64,000 nucleotides of DNA from Candidatus Zymogenaceae bacterium (GCA_016931225.1 JAFGFE010000018.1:1-64000), one strand, 5' to 3'. Shown: positions 6,986-16,309, numbered from the stretch's first letter. Numbers and translations: made by a program. Notes: generated from the letters alone by a model not told the origin.

Positions 6986-8266
6986 TTATCCGCATATCAT
7001 CGCAAGGGTTTCGTCGTCGGGATAAAATCGTGCGGTCGTGTAGGTCCTGAGTTTGTTTGAGTTGGTTATCACAGGGATCTTCGACGAAATGGGATTGCTC
7101 ATGAACGCCACGGGGCAGACGGACGACAGGTACACACCGGCCCGTTCGAGGCGTGACGCCGTCTCGTTTTTTTCTCGAAAGATCCGCATGATCTCCGGTG
7201 CCGCCGTGAGCACCACCGGCATGGAAACCCGGGTCTTCCCGATGGAGTCGAGGCGTTGAGTGATTGCGGCGGCCCAGTCCGCCACCTGCTCCAGGGACAG
7301 ATGCGGGCATCCGATGAAACAGCGTTTCGGCTTGAGATCAGGTCGTTTCCACAAGATCTTATATCCGTTCCTGATGCGTGAAAGCTCCTCGTCCGTGATC
7401 ACATACGTGTGGTGGTTGAGCCTCAGAAGGGAATCGCCGTGCGTTTTCGCTTCGGGGGTGATGTGTTCAATGTGAAAGAGCCCCACCGCCCCGTTTGATG
7501 CCGTCGCGGCGCCGAAGTCCTTCAGGTAATCCCGTATGAAGGCGTCGCTCTTCCCTTTGAGGAGCGCTTCCAAACCGCCGATATACGGCACATCCTCCAT
7601 CACCTTCATGCCCACGGCGGAGCCGAGAAGCTGGGGATTCGGAAGCGTGTCGGTTTTGATCTCGACCAGCCAGTCCGCCCGGCGGCCATCGTCGTTCAGA
7701 AGGCCGAACAGGGGGGCGCGGTTGATGATGTTCATGAGGATGTCTATGCCCGTGGAGTTTCTGTTTGTTCGGGCGCCGATTACCGAATTGACAAAGACCA
7801 CCGCCGAGGATTCCGACCACGCCAGAATATCGCCAAAGGAGGGGGTGTTGCCTACTTCAGGGAGGTAAGAGGTGCACGAATACGAGCGGGAATCGATCAG
7901 CCCCAGGCTGTCAAGCTGGCGCTCGAGGTTTTTCTGTGCGCCGTAGATGTATCGAAACAGGAGGTTTTCAAAAAAAGACGACGGCGTTGTGTGAGGGTCG
8001 TAGGTTCTGGGATTGGTGGTGAAGGGACGGAGTGTTTCCAGACTCTCGTCGATCAGCGCATCGAGCAGGCCGTAGTATGATTTCAGTATTGAGGCGCCGA
8101 AGGACATGGCGAGATGCGGCCGCCCGGAAATGGGAATCAGGCGCGTCGCGTCGAAGGCCTCGCCGTACAGGACGACCGATCGAAGCACCTTCTGCACTAC
8201 CGGTCCGCTCGATCCGGCGAGGATATCCCGCTCTTCCCGAGTCAACTCCATGCGATAGTCTTCCAT
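6986..8266 (-). CDS. Aconitase X catalytic (large) subunit
   Basis: A 426-residue DUF521 protein. The start at 8266 follows AAAGGACG and restores the family N-terminus MELTREERDILAG; an in-frame extension upstream is not family-like. Key blocks are SYSCTSYLPEVGNTPSFGD, AWSESSAVVFVNSVIGARTN, FIGCPHLSLEQ and SSVCPV; their three cysteines are the expected Fe-S ligands. The enzyme removes water from a hydroxy acid. The gene is two-chain rather than fused. Its neighbours are sugar kinases and an aldolase, not proline genes, so the substrate here may differ from the known ones. Confidence 0.88.
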   Translation of the reverse strand: MEDYRMELTREERDILAGSSGPVVQKVLRSVVLYGEAFDATRLIPISGRPHLAMSFGASILKSYYGLLDALIDESLETLRPFTTNPRTYDPHTTPSSFFENLLFRYIYGAQKNLERQLDSLGLIDSRSYSCTSYLPEVGNTPSFGDILAWSESSAVVFVNSVIGARTNRNSTGIDILMNIINRAPLFGLLNDDGRRADWLVEIKTDTLPNPQLLGSAVGMKVMEDVPYIGGLEALLKGKSDAFIRDYLKDFGAATASNGAVGLFHIEHITPEAKTHGDSLLRLNHHTYVITDEELSRIRNGYKILWKRPDLKPKRCFIGCPHLSLEQVADWAAAITQRLDSIGKTRVSMPVVLTAAPEIMRIFREKNETASRLERAGVYLSSVCPVAFMSNPISSKIPVITNSNKLRTYTTARFYPDDETLAMICG

Positions 8267-8385
8267 ATATCGTCCTTTTTTGAGGGGTTGAACGATGAGT
8301 CGTCGTGGATCTGATATCGAGAAGTCGTAGGAAGTTTCAAGCTGGACAAATGAGCATGTGTATCGTGAGAATACAACAGGAACAC

Positions 8386-8414
8386 AGTATAGCCCGGGAG
8401 ACGTAAAAAAACAA
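8386..8414 (-). promoter_or_regulatory. Likely internal promoter ahead of aconitase X genes
   Basis: The 249-bp gap between fucK and the aconitase X large subunit is the longest in the gene run. On the minus strand it holds TTGTTT-17 bp-TATACT (8414 to 8386). A second pair, TTGTAT-17 bp-TATACT, has its -10 at 8427-8432. The two aconitase X genes may therefore be expressed partly on their own. Confidence 0.45.
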
Positions 8415-8515
8415 CAAATATGATAGAGTATAACACGGGTGTTTCGACGATACAAAATACGAGCAGACGAGTGCGAATATCCGGCATATGGCCGAAGGGT
8501 CGGGAGGCATAAGAT

Positions 8516-10027
8516 TCAGCGGCGGTAGAAATCCGAAAGGTCGGGCCCGATTGTCAAAAACCGATCGAAGAGTTCGTCGTAAATAGTTCTTTCCTGTGAC
8601 GGCTCTATGATGTCCGTGAAGAAATCGATTGCATTATGAGCCTCATCGAAGTTTTTATATATCCCGGCGCCGATGAATCCGAATACGGCCGCCCCCACGA
8701 CGGTATTCTCCCGCTGCCTGGTCAGACGGATCGGCATGTTCAGGACGTCGGCCCTGATACGGTTCCAGAGGTCGTTTTTAGCCCCTCCCCCCACCAGCGT
8801 CAGCATGCCCGGGAATACATCCGTGTGCTTCGACAGGAGATTCATGGCCATCCGCAGGTGGAACGAGAGTCCCTCCAGGAAGGCCCGGTAGATCTGTCCC
8901 CTCTCGGTATGGAGGGTAAGGCCGAGGATGGTCCCCGCGGTGTTGTGATGTCCGGTCACGCCGGTGCCCTGGAGGAACGACGGCTCAACGAAGACGCCCC
9001 CGGAGCCGGGAGGATGGTTCCTCGCCTCGTCGATCATCTTTGCGTATCTCTCCGGGTCCGATATACAATCCCGAAAGAAGAGGCGTGAGGTCCATTCCAA
9101 AGCGCCGGAGGCGATCCACTGCTGTCCCACGTTGAAGAGGCCGCAGATCGCGTCACACTCGTTTTTCAGCCCCGCTTCCCGGGCGGCGTCCGTGGTGATT
9201 GGTCGGTGGTGCCTCAGAAAGAGTATCTCCCAGGTACCGGAGCTGAGCACCGCATCATTGGGACGGCACCCCGAGCCGCATACGGCGAACTGCGTGTCGT
9301 GCCCCGCGGCGACCACCGGCACATTGGGCGCCAACCCCAAAAGGGAGGCGGCATCCTTCGTTAGCGGGCCGATGATCTCTCCCGGCTCCACCATCTCACC
9401 GAAAAACGAGGGCACAAATCCCAGGCGGCCCAGGAGATCCGTTGAAAATATTCTTTTCCTGATATCGATGAGCATGGTGCAGTCCGCCGTGGTTGGATCG
9501 TTCACCATGCGTCCGGTGAGTTTATGGTTTATCAGACCCGGCGTCATTAGGTAGGCATGGGCGTTTTCAATGATGTCGGGATTATTCTCCCAAAACCAGA
9601 GAAGGCGCATGATCGTGTGCTGGCGCATCACCTGTTCGCCGCTGATCGAAAAGAGGTCGATAAAGGGTATGTAGTCGTCGATGCGTTCGGCGACGGGTAC
9701 GGTGCGGGGGCACTGCCAGGAGATGATCGGGTAGAGAAGATTGCCGTCCACGTCCACCGGCGCCCCGTCGTCCCCAAAGGTGGTGACGACGACCGCCGCG
9801 ACGCTCTTTTTCCCCACTCGGGCGATTACCTCCCTGGCGCATTGGACGAGCTTTTCCCAGATCGCTTCGAAATCCCAGATCAACCAAGCTCTGTCCGGAA
9901 ACTGGCGCACCGACCGGTTGTCTTTATATGAGGAGTGGAGGATGTTTCCCCGGGCGTCGACGGTGATGGCCCGGACATTGGTCGCCCCGCAATCGAGAAC
10001 CAGTACGACATGTGTCGGTGCATTCAT
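8516..10027 (-). CDS. fucK: L-fuculokinase (FGGY family)
   Basis: A 503-residue FGGY kinase that follows E. coli-type FucK closely: LVLDCGATNVRAI at the phosphate-binding start, VVTTFGDDGAPVD, LLYPIISWQCPRT, AGHDTQFAVCGSG, VLSSGTWEIL and the LVGGGAKNDLWNRI signature near residue 410. It should phosphorylate L-fuculose or a similar ketose at C1, giving the substrate of the class II aldolase encoded two genes upstream. AGGACAGG lies at the ATG, 13 bp after the PfkB gene. No fucose isomerase (fucI) or mutarotase gene is in the window, so the ketose must come by another route. Confidence 0.85.
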   Translation of the reverse strand: MNAPTHVVLVLDCGATNVRAITVDARGNILHSSYKDNRSVRQFPDRAWLIWDFEAIWEKLVQCAREVIARVGKKSVAAVVVTTFGDDGAPVDVDGNLLYPIISWQCPRTVPVAERIDDYIPFIDLFSISGEQVMRQHTIMRLLWFWENNPDIIENAHAYLMTPGLINHKLTGRMVNDPTTADCTMLIDIRKRIFSTDLLGRLGFVPSFFGEMVEPGEIIGPLTKDAASLLGLAPNVPVVAAGHDTQFAVCGSGCRPNDAVLSSGTWEILFLRHHRPITTDAAREAGLKNECDAICGLFNVGQQWIASGALEWTSRLFFRDCISDPERYAKMIDEARNHPPGSGGVFVEPSFLQGTGVTGHHNTAGTILGLTLHTERGQIYRAFLEGLSFHLRMAMNLLSKHTDVFPGMLTLVGGGAKNDLWNRIRADVLNMPIRLTRQRENTVVGAAVFGFIGAGIYKNFDEAHNAIDFFTDIIEPSQERTIYDELFDRFLTIGPDLSDFYRR

Positions 10028-10040
10028 CCTGTCCTCTTTT

Positions 10041-10967
10041 TTATTGTTCCGTTATGATTGCATGTTCGATGATATCTTCAAGGTTAGTATCGTCCCAGAG
10101 GATCTCTCGCGAGCTGGCGCACAAGGTTCCCGCGGCAACGGCCCGGACGAACGTGGTGCGGTCCCACCTCTTTGTGACATCGAAGGATGCGGCGAGACCC
10201 GCCACGAAGGCGTCCCCGGCGCCCACCGGGTTGACGGCGGGTCCTGAAGGAGGCGTGATGGAGACGATTTTGGTCCGGGTGATGAAGGTCGCTCCGTCGC
10301 TCCCGAGGCTCAGGGCGACGACCGACACCATATCCGTGATTTTTTTCAACTTACGGATAATGTACTTATCCGTCGTTTCCCCCGTCAGGGCGGCCGCCTC
10401 GTCCCGGTTCGGCTTGATGACCTCTGGATGAAATTTCAACGATGCGACAAGGGCCGCGCCGCTGGTGTCCAGGATGACCGGGATGTTCTCTTCGTGGGCG
10501 CTGTCGATGAGGCGACCGTAATAGTCATCCGGCGCGTCGCTCGGGAGGGAGCCGGAGAGGACCACCAGGGAAGGCCTCTTGATCGTGAGGAGCTCCGCGA
10601 AGAACGATCCGAACTCATTCAGGGTGTTTCTGTCGATTGCGGGCCCCGATGGGACGATCTTCGTCTCTCTTCCCGTCTTCTCTTCAATATACGCCACGGT
10701 GATGCGGGTAAGCATGTCTACGGGATAAAAGGCGCACTCGATGCCGGAATCGATCAATCGCTCCCGGATAAAATCACCGGTAAAACCGCCCAAGAAACCG
10801 GTGGCGAGCACATCGGCCCCTAGAAAACGTGCGACTCGGGCGACGTTGTTTCCCTTGCCGCCTGGATCGGGAGGCTGATCTACCCCCCGGTTGGTGGTGT
10901 GATGCGCAAACGGCCCGCCGAAGACGGTGAAGTCCACGGCGGGATTGAGGGTGACGGTGAGGATCAT
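10041..10967 (-). CDS. PfkB-family sugar-phosphate kinase (1-phosphofructokinase/tagatose-6-phosphate kinase type)
   Basis: A 308-residue ribokinase-fold kinase. It opens with MILTVTLNPAVDFT, carries the substrate motif GGKGNNVARVARFLGA near residue 38 and the anion-hole motif PVGAGDAFVAGL near residue 250. The length and the TLNPAVD start fit the FruK/LacC branch, which adds a second phosphate to fructose 1-phosphate or tagatose 6-phosphate. In this operon it could process a ketose phosphate made by one of the two FGGY kinases. It starts 7 bp after the aldolase gene with AGGCGAG ahead of ATG. Confidence 0.82.
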   Translation of the reverse strand: MILTVTLNPAVDFTVFGGPFAHHTTNRGVDQPPDPGGKGNNVARVARFLGADVLATGFLGGFTGDFIRERLIDSGIECAFYPVDMLTRITVAYIEEKTGRETKIVPSGPAIDRNTLNEFGSFFAELLTIKRPSLVVLSGSLPSDAPDDYYGRLIDSAHEENIPVILDTSGAALVASLKFHPEVIKPNRDEAAALTGETTDKYIIRKLKKITDMVSVVALSLGSDGATFITRTKIVSITPPSGPAVNPVGAGDAFVAGLAASFDVTKRWDRTTFVRAVAAGTLCASSREILWDDTNLEDIIEHAIITEQ

Positions 10968-10974
10968 TTCTCGC

Positions 10975-11571
10975 CTACATATCCAGGAGCTTCCCGAGAA
11001 TCTGGCAGCGGCATTCCGACTCCACCCGGTCCACGATATCGAAGCATGCGTTCATGTCCCTTCCCATCGCCACGATGCCGTGGCGAGGGAGGATGACTTC
11101 GAGGGCGGTCTTTTCCCACTGATTCCGTTTCGAGATGAAGTGGGAGATGACATTCACGGCGAGCTCCGGGCTGTAGCCGGGGGTCTCCGGGATGCAGTCG
11201 ATGGTCCCAAACTTCTCGGTCGCCTGGAGCGTCGGGATGATGGGTCGGGATTTCGCCACGAATACGTTCGTCCAGTAGGGATGGGCGTGAATGATCGCGC
11301 CGGCATCATTGAACTCCCGATAAAGCCCCAGGTGCATGGCCCCTTCCCGGGTGATGTCCTCGGGGCCCTCCAGGACGGTGCCGTTGAGGTCCACGATGGA
11401 AAGGTCGTCCTTTGTGGTCTGCCAGCGCAGGCGGTATCCCATAAGACGGGGGGTGATGCAGACGATATTTTCCCGCCGGACGCTGATGTTGCCGCCGGCG
11501 ATGTCGGAGAGCCGTTTATCCCATATCAGTCGGGCGATCTCAATAACAAGGTTTTTCATATCTTCTTTCAT
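10975..11571 (-). CDS. Class II aldolase, L-fuculose/L-rhamnulose-1-phosphate aldolase type
   Basis: A 198-residue class II aldolase/adducin protein. It has the phosphate-loop sequence AGGNISVR, the acidic residue in TREGAMHLGLY, the zinc pair in IIHAHPYW and a third His in LPRHGIVAMG; these match the Glu plus three His of FucA. It would split a ketose 1-phosphate into dihydroxyacetone phosphate and an aldehyde such as lactaldehyde. The pairing with fucK supports a fuculose-like substrate. The start could also be the ATG four codons later, which has AAAGAAG ahead. Confidence 0.85.
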   Translation of the reverse strand: MKEDMKNLVIEIARLIWDKRLSDIAGGNISVRRENIVCITPRLMGYRLRWQTTKDDLSIVDLNGTVLEGPEDITREGAMHLGLYREFNDAGAIIHAHPYWTNVFVAKSRPIIPTLQATEKFGTIDCIPETPGYSPELAVNVISHFISKRNQWEKTALEVILPRHGIVAMGRDMNACFDIVDRVESECRCQILGKLLDM

Positions 11572-11635
11572 GCTGGTCTGTCCTGTGCGGTGCCGTCATC
11601 CGCCGTTGAAAATGAATAGGAGTGGGGACATCGGA

Positions 11636-12652
11636 TCAGGTGGATGCCCGGATGATGAAATCATCTTCCAGGACAATATTTTCCGGCGGTCCCGTTTTTG
11701 CACCCTCCATACGCTCCATCAGGAGGGTTGCGGCGCTCTCCCCCATCCGGTGGGTGTTCTCGGACACCACTGTCAGTGGAGGAAAAAGCAGGGCCGACCA
11801 GGGGGTGTCGTCGAAGCCGATCACCGACACGTCATCCGGTATCGAAATGCCCCGCTCCTTCAGGATATCGAGGGCCACGGAGGTTTTCCCCTGGGTCGAG
11901 CAGATGAGCCCGTCCATGGGAAAGTTTGAGTCCAGAAATTCGCGAAACGCCCGGGCGATGTCCGCCCTGTCGTGATCTTTAACCGGGATGATGGCGGCGT
12001 CCGTAAGGCCCGCGTCGGAGAGGGCCGCCTCGAAGCCCGATTTTTTCTGGTTCGCCGAGAGCGTTCGGCGGTCGAACCCCAAAAGCACGAGATGCCGCCG
12101 CCCCTTTTCGATCAGGTGCTTGGTGGCGGTGTGGGCCGCGTTGAAGTTGTCAGAAATAATGGAGTCGGTATCCAAGCCTGTGATTTTTCTGTTTATCTGC
12201 ACGATGGGTGTGCCCCGGGACGTGATGGAACGGAGAAAATCGAGGTTGTCCAACGAACAGGGCACAAGGAGAATGCCGCTGATGCGCTTTGCCTGAAAGA
12301 TATCCAGCACCTCCCGCTCCCGGGCCGGGTCTTCTTCGCTGGAGCAGAGAAGAAAGCCGTATTGATTCTGATGGGCGATCTCGTTGACCGCCTGCATGAT
12401 CGGCGTATAGAATCGACTCATGACCGGGATGACAAGACCGATGGTCTTGGCGTCCTTCATCTTGAGGGCCCGGGCCAGGGGATCGGGGGTGTAGTTCAGC
12501 TCCGTGATGGCCCGCTCGATTTTCTGCCCCAGCTCGGGAGATACGTAGCGTGTGCCGTTGATATAGGCGGATACGGTGGCCCGGGATACGCCCGCAAGAC
12601 GCGCCACATCCACGCTTGAGGGACGTTTTGCCTGTGCCGATTTCCTGTCCAT
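11636..12652 (-). CDS. LacI-family transcriptional regulator
   Basis: A 338-residue LacI-type repressor. The helix-turn-helix is SSVDVARLAGVSRATVSAYI (about 11-30), followed by the hinge helix region PDPLARALKMKD and the periplasmic-binding-like sensor domain (TIGLVIPVMSRFYTP onward), with the dimer-side motif VSVIGFDDTPWSALLFPPLT. It lies inside the catabolic run, with 64-66 bp gaps on both sides. The likely targets are the twin near-palindromes at 20547 and 20735; the effector is probably an intermediate of the pathway. Confidence 0.92.
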   Translation of the reverse strand: MDRKSAQAKRPSSVDVARLAGVSRATVSAYINGTRYVSPELGQKIERAITELNYTPDPLARALKMKDAKTIGLVIPVMSRFYTPIMQAVNEIAHQNQYGFLLCSSEEDPAREREVLDIFQAKRISGILLVPCSLDNLDFLRSITSRGTPIVQINRKITGLDTDSIISDNFNAAHTATKHLIEKGRRHLVLLGFDRRTLSANQKKSGFEAALSDAGLTDAAIIPVKDHDRADIARAFREFLDSNFPMDGLICSTQGKTSVALDILKERGISIPDDVSVIGFDDTPWSALLFPPLTVVSENTHRMGESAATLLMERMEGAKTGPPENIVLEDDFIIRAST

Positions 12653-12718
12653 GAATCATATCTCTCTATATAAGAAAAAAGTGCGATACACGGCCTTCAA
12701 CCGTTTTGCCGCATTGTA

Positions 12719-13735
12719 TCACAAATCAACGATGACTTTCAGTGTTTCGTCCGTATGCCGCATGAGAAGTCGATATCCCTCGATCCAGTTATCGAAAGGG
12801 ACGTGGTGGGTGATCAGCGGCTCGAGGGACACCCTCCTTTTTTCCATCAGATCGACAGCCCCGTAAAAATCGTCCCAGGTATACATGAGGGAGCCGGTGA
12901 GGGTCAGCTCCTTGTCCTGGACCAGGACCATCTCCGTTGTCGGATCGTCCCCGTATACCCCCAGCACCACCACGTCTCCGCCGCGGCGGGTCGCCCGGAT
13001 GCACGCGTTGAGGGCCGACGCGGTCCCGGCGCACTCGAAGGAGACGTCCGGGCACCTCTCGAAGAGGCCTTTTACCTGCTCCTCGATGGGGGACGACGAT
13101 CGCGGCTCGATGACGTCGATGGAGAGATCCTCAAGGATTTTCCTTCGAAACGCCACGCGCTCGGCGACGACGAGGCGCCGCGGCCCGAACAGGCGCGCCG
13201 CCTGGGCGATGAGGTTGCCGATGGTGCCGCCGCCCACGATCAGCACGTCTTGATCTGTCAGGGAGGGGGGGTGGCCTACGCCGTGGACCGCGACGGCCAG
13301 CGGCTCCGTCATGGCCGCCTGGTCGGGACTGATACCCTCCGGCATCCTGACGACATGCCGTGCGGGAACCGACAGGTACTCGCTCCCCGCGCCGGGGAGC
13401 GCTCCTCCGATGAACAGCAGATCGTCGCACCGGGCGATGAATCCCTCCCGGCAGCGGTCGCACACCCCGCACCCAACCGCGGGCTGTACCGTGACCAGGT
13501 CGTTCGGTGCGAGGCCCGAGACGTCTTTGCCGACCTCTTCGACGAAGCCGGAAAACTCGTGCCCCTGCACCAGGGGAAACTCCACCAGGGGATGCTTTCC
13601 CTTGAACACGTGGAGGTCCGAGCCGCAGATGCCGATCCGGGACACCCTGATAAGGACCTCATCCGCACCGGGCGTCGGCGTCTCGACGTCGCGGTACAAA
13701 ATCGTATCCGGTTTCGGAAGGTATGCCTGCTTCAT
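12719..13735 (-). CDS. Zinc-dependent alcohol/polyol dehydrogenase
   Basis: A 338-residue medium-chain dehydrogenase of the sorbitol/threonine dehydrogenase branch. Catalytic-zinc motifs are GICGSDLH and GHEFSGFV; the structural zinc loop is CGVCDRCREGFIARC. The NAD site is VLIVGGGTIGNLIAQAA. The start at 13735 gives the usual N-terminus MKQAYLPKPDT; longer in-frame starts overlap the upstream gene. It begins 7 bp after the CCG protein gene. A polyol-to-ketose oxidation would supply the kinases in this operon, which has no sugar isomerase. Confidence 0.88.
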   Translation of the reverse strand: MKQAYLPKPDTILYRDVETPTPGADEVLIRVSRIGICGSDLHVFKGKHPLVEFPLVQGHEFSGFVEEVGKDVSGLAPNDLVTVQPAVGCGVCDRCREGFIARCDDLLFIGGALPGAGSEYLSVPARHVVRMPEGISPDQAAMTEPLAVAVHGVGHPPSLTDQDVLIVGGGTIGNLIAQAARLFGPRRLVVAERVAFRRKILEDLSIDVIEPRSSSPIEEQVKGLFERCPDVSFECAGTASALNACIRATRRGGDVVVLGVYGDDPTTEMVLVQDKELTLTGSLMYTWDDFYGAVDLMEKRRVSLEPLITHHVPFDNWIEGYRLLMRHTDETLKVIVDL

Positions 13736-13742
13736 GAGACGT

Positions 13743-14864
13743 CTATATCCTTTCCGCAAGAAATGCCCCGATATCCGTGACGGTGATCGTAAGATCCTTC
13801 GCCTTCGCCGCCCGGCGGAAGGATACCGTGCAGTTGGGACATGCGGTGATGAGCGTTTCGACGCCGTCGGATATGGCGCCGGACAAACGATGCGCCGCGA
13901 CCAGTTCCGCAATGTCCGGGTCCGTCAGAAACATCCCGGCGCCCGCACCGCAGCATTCGGCCATCTTTTTGCTGTGAAAGAGCTCGATGGGAGGAGCACC
14001 CGTCGCCGCCTCGATAACCCTTCTGGGGGCGTCCAGGATGCCGGCATTTCTCCCCAGGTGGCAGGGATCATGATACCCGACCAAAGATGTATCGTCGACC
14101 TTTTTTACATTCAAATCCCCGGCGGTGATCGCGCGATCCAGATACTCGGTGAAGTGACGTATTTCGATCTTTTCCGGCATCGAGACTCCCATCCGGGGGA
14201 GGTAGTCTGTCATCGCCCGGTACTGGTGGGCGCAGCCAATGACGATTCTCTTCGGTGCGACCGTCGTGACCGCATCGATGAGGCGTTTCGCCTCTGCCCG
14301 CGCCTGCTCCACGTAGCCCAGCTCGAAGAGCCCCGCGATCGCCGACGGCTCCCGCTCGAGGATTCCCCAGTCGCTTCCCGCGGCCGTCATCAGGACGGCC
14401 GCCGACTCCAGCACCTCCGTGGTCTCTATCCTGGCGGCTGCGCCTGTGAGAAAGAGGATATCGGGGTGCTTCTTCCCGACGACGTCCTTTTGTATCGAAA
14501 GGTTCTTTATGTTTTCTGCGCCGGCCTCGTCACGGGAGATGAGCTCATCGGCCGCTTCTTTCACCCGGTCGGGCACGGCGTTTGCTTGTATTATTTCCTC
14601 CCTCGCCTGGCGGACCAGCTCGTCCTCCCGCCAGTGATAGGCGCAATCCTCCCGGCACAGGCCGCACTGGCTGCACTGGTAGAAGCGGTCGACGATCGCC
14701 TTCGTCCAGGAGAGCTTCTTCGCGTCGATCTCCGCCCGGAGGAGGGCGTACCCCCTCGGGGTGTGGGAGTCGAGCTTCGTGGCCAGGAAGGTGGGGCACG
14801 CGTGCCGGCACATGAAACAGTGTTTGCAGCTCTGTATGGTCTCTTTTATCTGTTCGGTATCCAT
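13743..14864 (-). CDS. CCG-type heterodisulfide-reductase-like iron-sulfur protein (GlcF/LutA-like)
   Basis: A 373-residue electron-transfer protein. Two ferredoxin-type [4Fe-4S] motifs (CKHCFMCRHACP at about 10, CSQCGLCREDC at about 58) are followed by two CCG units: DPCHLGR with AECCGAGAGMF, and ITACPNC. The start at 14864 lies 2 bp after the stop of the flavoprotein gene, so the pair is translated together. Such proteins take electrons from a GlcD-type flavoprotein and pass them to quinone or another carrier. Alternative upstream starts run through the flavoprotein gene in another frame and are not credible. Confidence 0.87.
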   Translation of the reverse strand: MDTEQIKETIQSCKHCFMCRHACPTFLATKLDSHTPRGYALLRAEIDAKKLSWTKAIVDRFYQCSQCGLCREDCAYHWREDELVRQAREEIIQANAVPDRVKEAADELISRDEAGAENIKNLSIQKDVVGKKHPDILFLTGAAARIETTEVLESAAVLMTAAGSDWGILEREPSAIAGLFELGYVEQARAEAKRLIDAVTTVAPKRIVIGCAHQYRAMTDYLPRMGVSMPEKIEIRHFTEYLDRAITAGDLNVKKVDDTSLVGYHDPCHLGRNAGILDAPRRVIEAATGAPPIELFHSKKMAECCGAGAGMFLTDPDIAELVAAHRLSGAISDGVETLITACPNCTVSFRRAAKAKDLTITVTDIGAFLAERI

Positions 14865-14866
14865 CT

Positions 14867-16309
14867 CTATTCTCCCAGGCCGAGTTTTCCGGGGTTCATG
14901 ATGTTGTTCGGGTCCAGCGCCCGCTTGACGGCGCGGGCGATCTCGTAGCCGTCGCCGTAGATGTCGCGCATCATCCTGCCGCAGCGAAGGCCGATGCCGT
15001 GATGCTCGTTGACCACGCCGTTGTTCTCCACCGACGCCCTCACCGCCGCGTCCATGATCCTGTTGTAGAGCCTCATGGCGTCTTTGGGATCGTCGGGGAA
15101 CTCCTTGATGAGAAACGTGGGGTAGAAGCTCGTTCCCCAGTCGTACCAGTGGGAGAAGTGCGCGTGAAATTCCGCGTTCCACTCGGCGAAATCATTCTCG
15201 ACGCTCCGTTTCATCTCATCATAGATGGTCTCGATATCCTCATAGGGGGCCACGGTATCGGTGACCGCGGTCATCCAGGGATAGGCGATGTAGTCGTTTG
15301 GGGGATAGTAGGACTTGTAGCGTCCCTCCCACCAGTTCTTCCCCGGCTCCTCCCCCAGGTCCCGGGCGCCCGACGTGAGCAGGATGCCGGTCGCCTCGGT
15401 CATCTGGGCGTCCACGATGGACGTCATCCCGTCGAAGCCGATGAGCATCACGCAGCCCTCCTCCTCCACACCGAACTGCTTTTTCATGATGTGCCGGGTG
15501 TCTTTCTCGTCGTACAGGCGCATCAGACAGGGATCAACGCCGTTGACCATGATCTTTCTGCCCGCCTCGATGCCGTCCTTTAGGTTCGGCAGGAGAAATC
15601 CCCAGAAGATACGCTTCTGGGGGAGGGGGTGAATTTTGCAGACCGCCTCTGTGACGATCCCGAAGGTCCCCTCGGCCCCGAGGAAGAGCCGCGAGTAGTC
15701 GGGGCCGGTGGAGTGAAGACGAACGGGGAGGCTCTTGAAGATCCGTCCAGTGGGGAGGACCACCTCGAGACGATGGGTCATGTCGGAGAGCTTCCCGTAC
15801 TTGGAAGAGAGTACCCCCGTGCCGTTGGTGCTGATGAATCCCCCCAGTGTCGAGGTGGTGAACGACGCCGGGAAGTGGTTCATGGTGTAACCCCGGCGGT
15901 TCAAGCGCTCTTCCAGATGCTTCTGAAGGATGCCCGGCTGGACGGTGACGGTGAGGGATCGCTCGTTTATGGAGATGATGTTATCCATCCGCTTTGTATC
16001 CACAACGATCCCGCCGGTCAAGGCCGAGGCCCCGCCGCCGTCGCCGGCGCCGCCGCCCCGGGGGATGACCGGGATCTTGTAATCGTTACAGAGCCTGACG
16101 ACGGCCGCCACCTCCTCGGTCGTCTCGGGAAAGACGATGGCGAAGGGCTTCGGGAATTCGAACTCGGTGAATTTCCAGAACCTGGTCACCCACCAGACGT
16201 CCAGGGACTGGGCCTCGATCTCGGCCTCGTCTGTGATGACGCGTTCTTCTGCCAGAAGCCGCTCAAGCTCATATTTAATCATTTCGTGATAAAAGGTTGT
16301 GCCGCTCAT
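14867..16309 (-). CDS. FAD-binding oxidase, VAO/GlcD family
   Basis: A 480-residue flavoprotein of the vanillyl-alcohol oxidase fold. The FAD domain has PFAIVFPETTEEVAAVV, the PP-loop RGGGAGDGGGAS and FLGAEGTFGIVTEA; the C-terminus closes with DPNNIMNPGKLG, as in D-lactate, glycolate and alkyl-DHAP enzymes. HHGIGLRCGR near the end supplies the usual active-site histidines. Coupled to the next gene, it forms a GlcD/GlcF-like module that oxidises a 2-hydroxy acid or similar alcohol. Lactate from lactaldehyde is a possible substrate, but this is inference. Confidence 0.87.
   Translation of the reverse strand: MSGTTFYHEMIKYELERLLAEERVITDEAEIEAQSLDVWWVTRFWKFTEFEFPKPFAIVFPETTEEVAAVVRLCNDYKIPVIPRGGGAGDGGGASALTGGIVVDTKRMDNIISINERSLTVTVQPGILQKHLEERLNRRGYTMNHFPASFTTSTLGGFISTNGTGVLSSKYGKLSDMTHRLEVVLPTGRIFKSLPVRLHSTGPDYSRLFLGAEGTFGIVTEAVCKIHPLPQKRIFWGFLLPNLKDGIEAGRKIMVNGVDPCLMRLYDEKDTRHIMKKQFGVEEEGCVMLIGFDGMTSIVDAQMTEATGILLTSGARDLGEEPGKNWWEGRYKSYYPPNDYIAYPWMTAVTDTVAPYEDIETIYDEMKRSVENDFAEWNAEFHAHFSHWYDWGTSFYPTFLIKEFPDDPKDAMRLYNRIMDAAVRASVENNGVVNEHHGIGLRCGRMMRDIYGDGYEIARAVKRALDPNNIMNPGKLGLGE

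Noticed and set aside
12755-13780. Plus-strand frame of 341 codons opposite the Zn-dehydrogenase gene
   Set aside because: Long only because of high GC; the minus strand carries the full set of zinc and NAD motifs.
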